From: Clostridia bacterium
Lineage (GTDB): Bacteria; Bacillota; Clostridia; Christensenellales; Aristaeellaceae
Assembly (NCBI GenBank): GCA_017524615.1
Contig: JAFXVJ010000034.1
Span: forward strand, 1 to 60,042
DNA: 60,042 nt
Reading direction: 5' to 3'
The notes under the pieces were generated by a model, which worked only from the letters and a program-made list of their open reading frames with translations, made no database searches and was not told where the DNA came from. This document shows, one piece after another, positions 59,957-60,042 of this stretch. Positions within the stretch are counted from its first letter, which is position 1; each line of letters starts with the position of its first letter. The translations under genes were made by a program, and so were the position numbers.

Positions 59957-60042
59957 CCCAAACGTTCGCAATCCCAGCGTAACACGCGACGATTTCTTGG
60001 ATCTATCGATCAAGTAACTTCGCGAGGAGTGGGTCCAGGGGA

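Overview
The window reads as chromosomal DNA of a GC-rich anaerobic member of the Clostridia (Bacillota), probably a gut or rumen fermenter. The signs are two ferredoxin-dependent 2-oxoacid oxidoreductases (VOR-type and indolepyruvate-type), a T-box leader, YesL/DUF624, DUF5696, DUF3842 and DUF368 proteins, carbohydrate ABC transporters without their own ATPase, strong AAGGAGG ribosome sites and consensus sigma-A promoters. The exact taxon cannot be named from the sequence. I see no rRNA, tRNA, CRISPR array, integrase or transposase.

Layout. 1-3.5 kb: an inverted-repeat element, a serine beta-lactamase-fold hydrolase, an aldo/keto reductase and a frameshifted remnant of a surface protein. 3.5-8.8 kb (minus): a compact operon of a short-chain reductase, a 1113-residue fusion (acyl-activating ligase, acyl carrier protein, alpha-oxoamine synthase) and a DUF368 membrane protein. 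This looks like a one-polypeptide route to a sphingoid-type amino lipid and is the most novel system here. 8.9-12.3 kb: an RlmI-like rRNA methyltransferase and an ECF sigma / membrane partner pair. 12.4-18.5 kb: a VOR operon (minus) diverges from a T-box-controlled gene encoding an HTH-cupin-acyl-CoA synthetase fusion. Together they suggest amino-acid-controlled interconversion of a branched-chain acid and its amino acid.

18.6-40 kb: a glycan-use island. GH154-like and GH88 glucuronidases diverge from a long operon with a lipoprotein-like solute-binding protein, a membrane-anchored CBM/solute-binding fusion, two permease pairs, an NHL/TPR protein, YIP1, DUF5696 and a GH30 glycosidase. A GH112 phosphorylase follows. 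The enzyme set fits glucuronic-acid-bearing plant galactans such as arabinogalactan. 40.4-46.4 kb (minus): an FbpABC-like ABC transporter with a YesL protein and a class II aldolase, better explained as sugar-phosphate uptake than as iron uptake.

46.7-53.8 kb: an aromatic 2-oxoacid module (iorA, iorB, a zinc-ribbon membrane protein, paaK, an ACT protein) behind a TrpR-like regulator, divergent from another adenylate-forming ligase. A palindromic operator candidate lies between them. 53.9-59.5 kb: an exported 5'-nucleotidase C-terminal-domain protein, then a translationally coupled MoxR / DUF58 / lipoprotein / DUF3842 / ECF S-component operon. The window ends in a strongly structured intergenic element that folds as a four-way junction.
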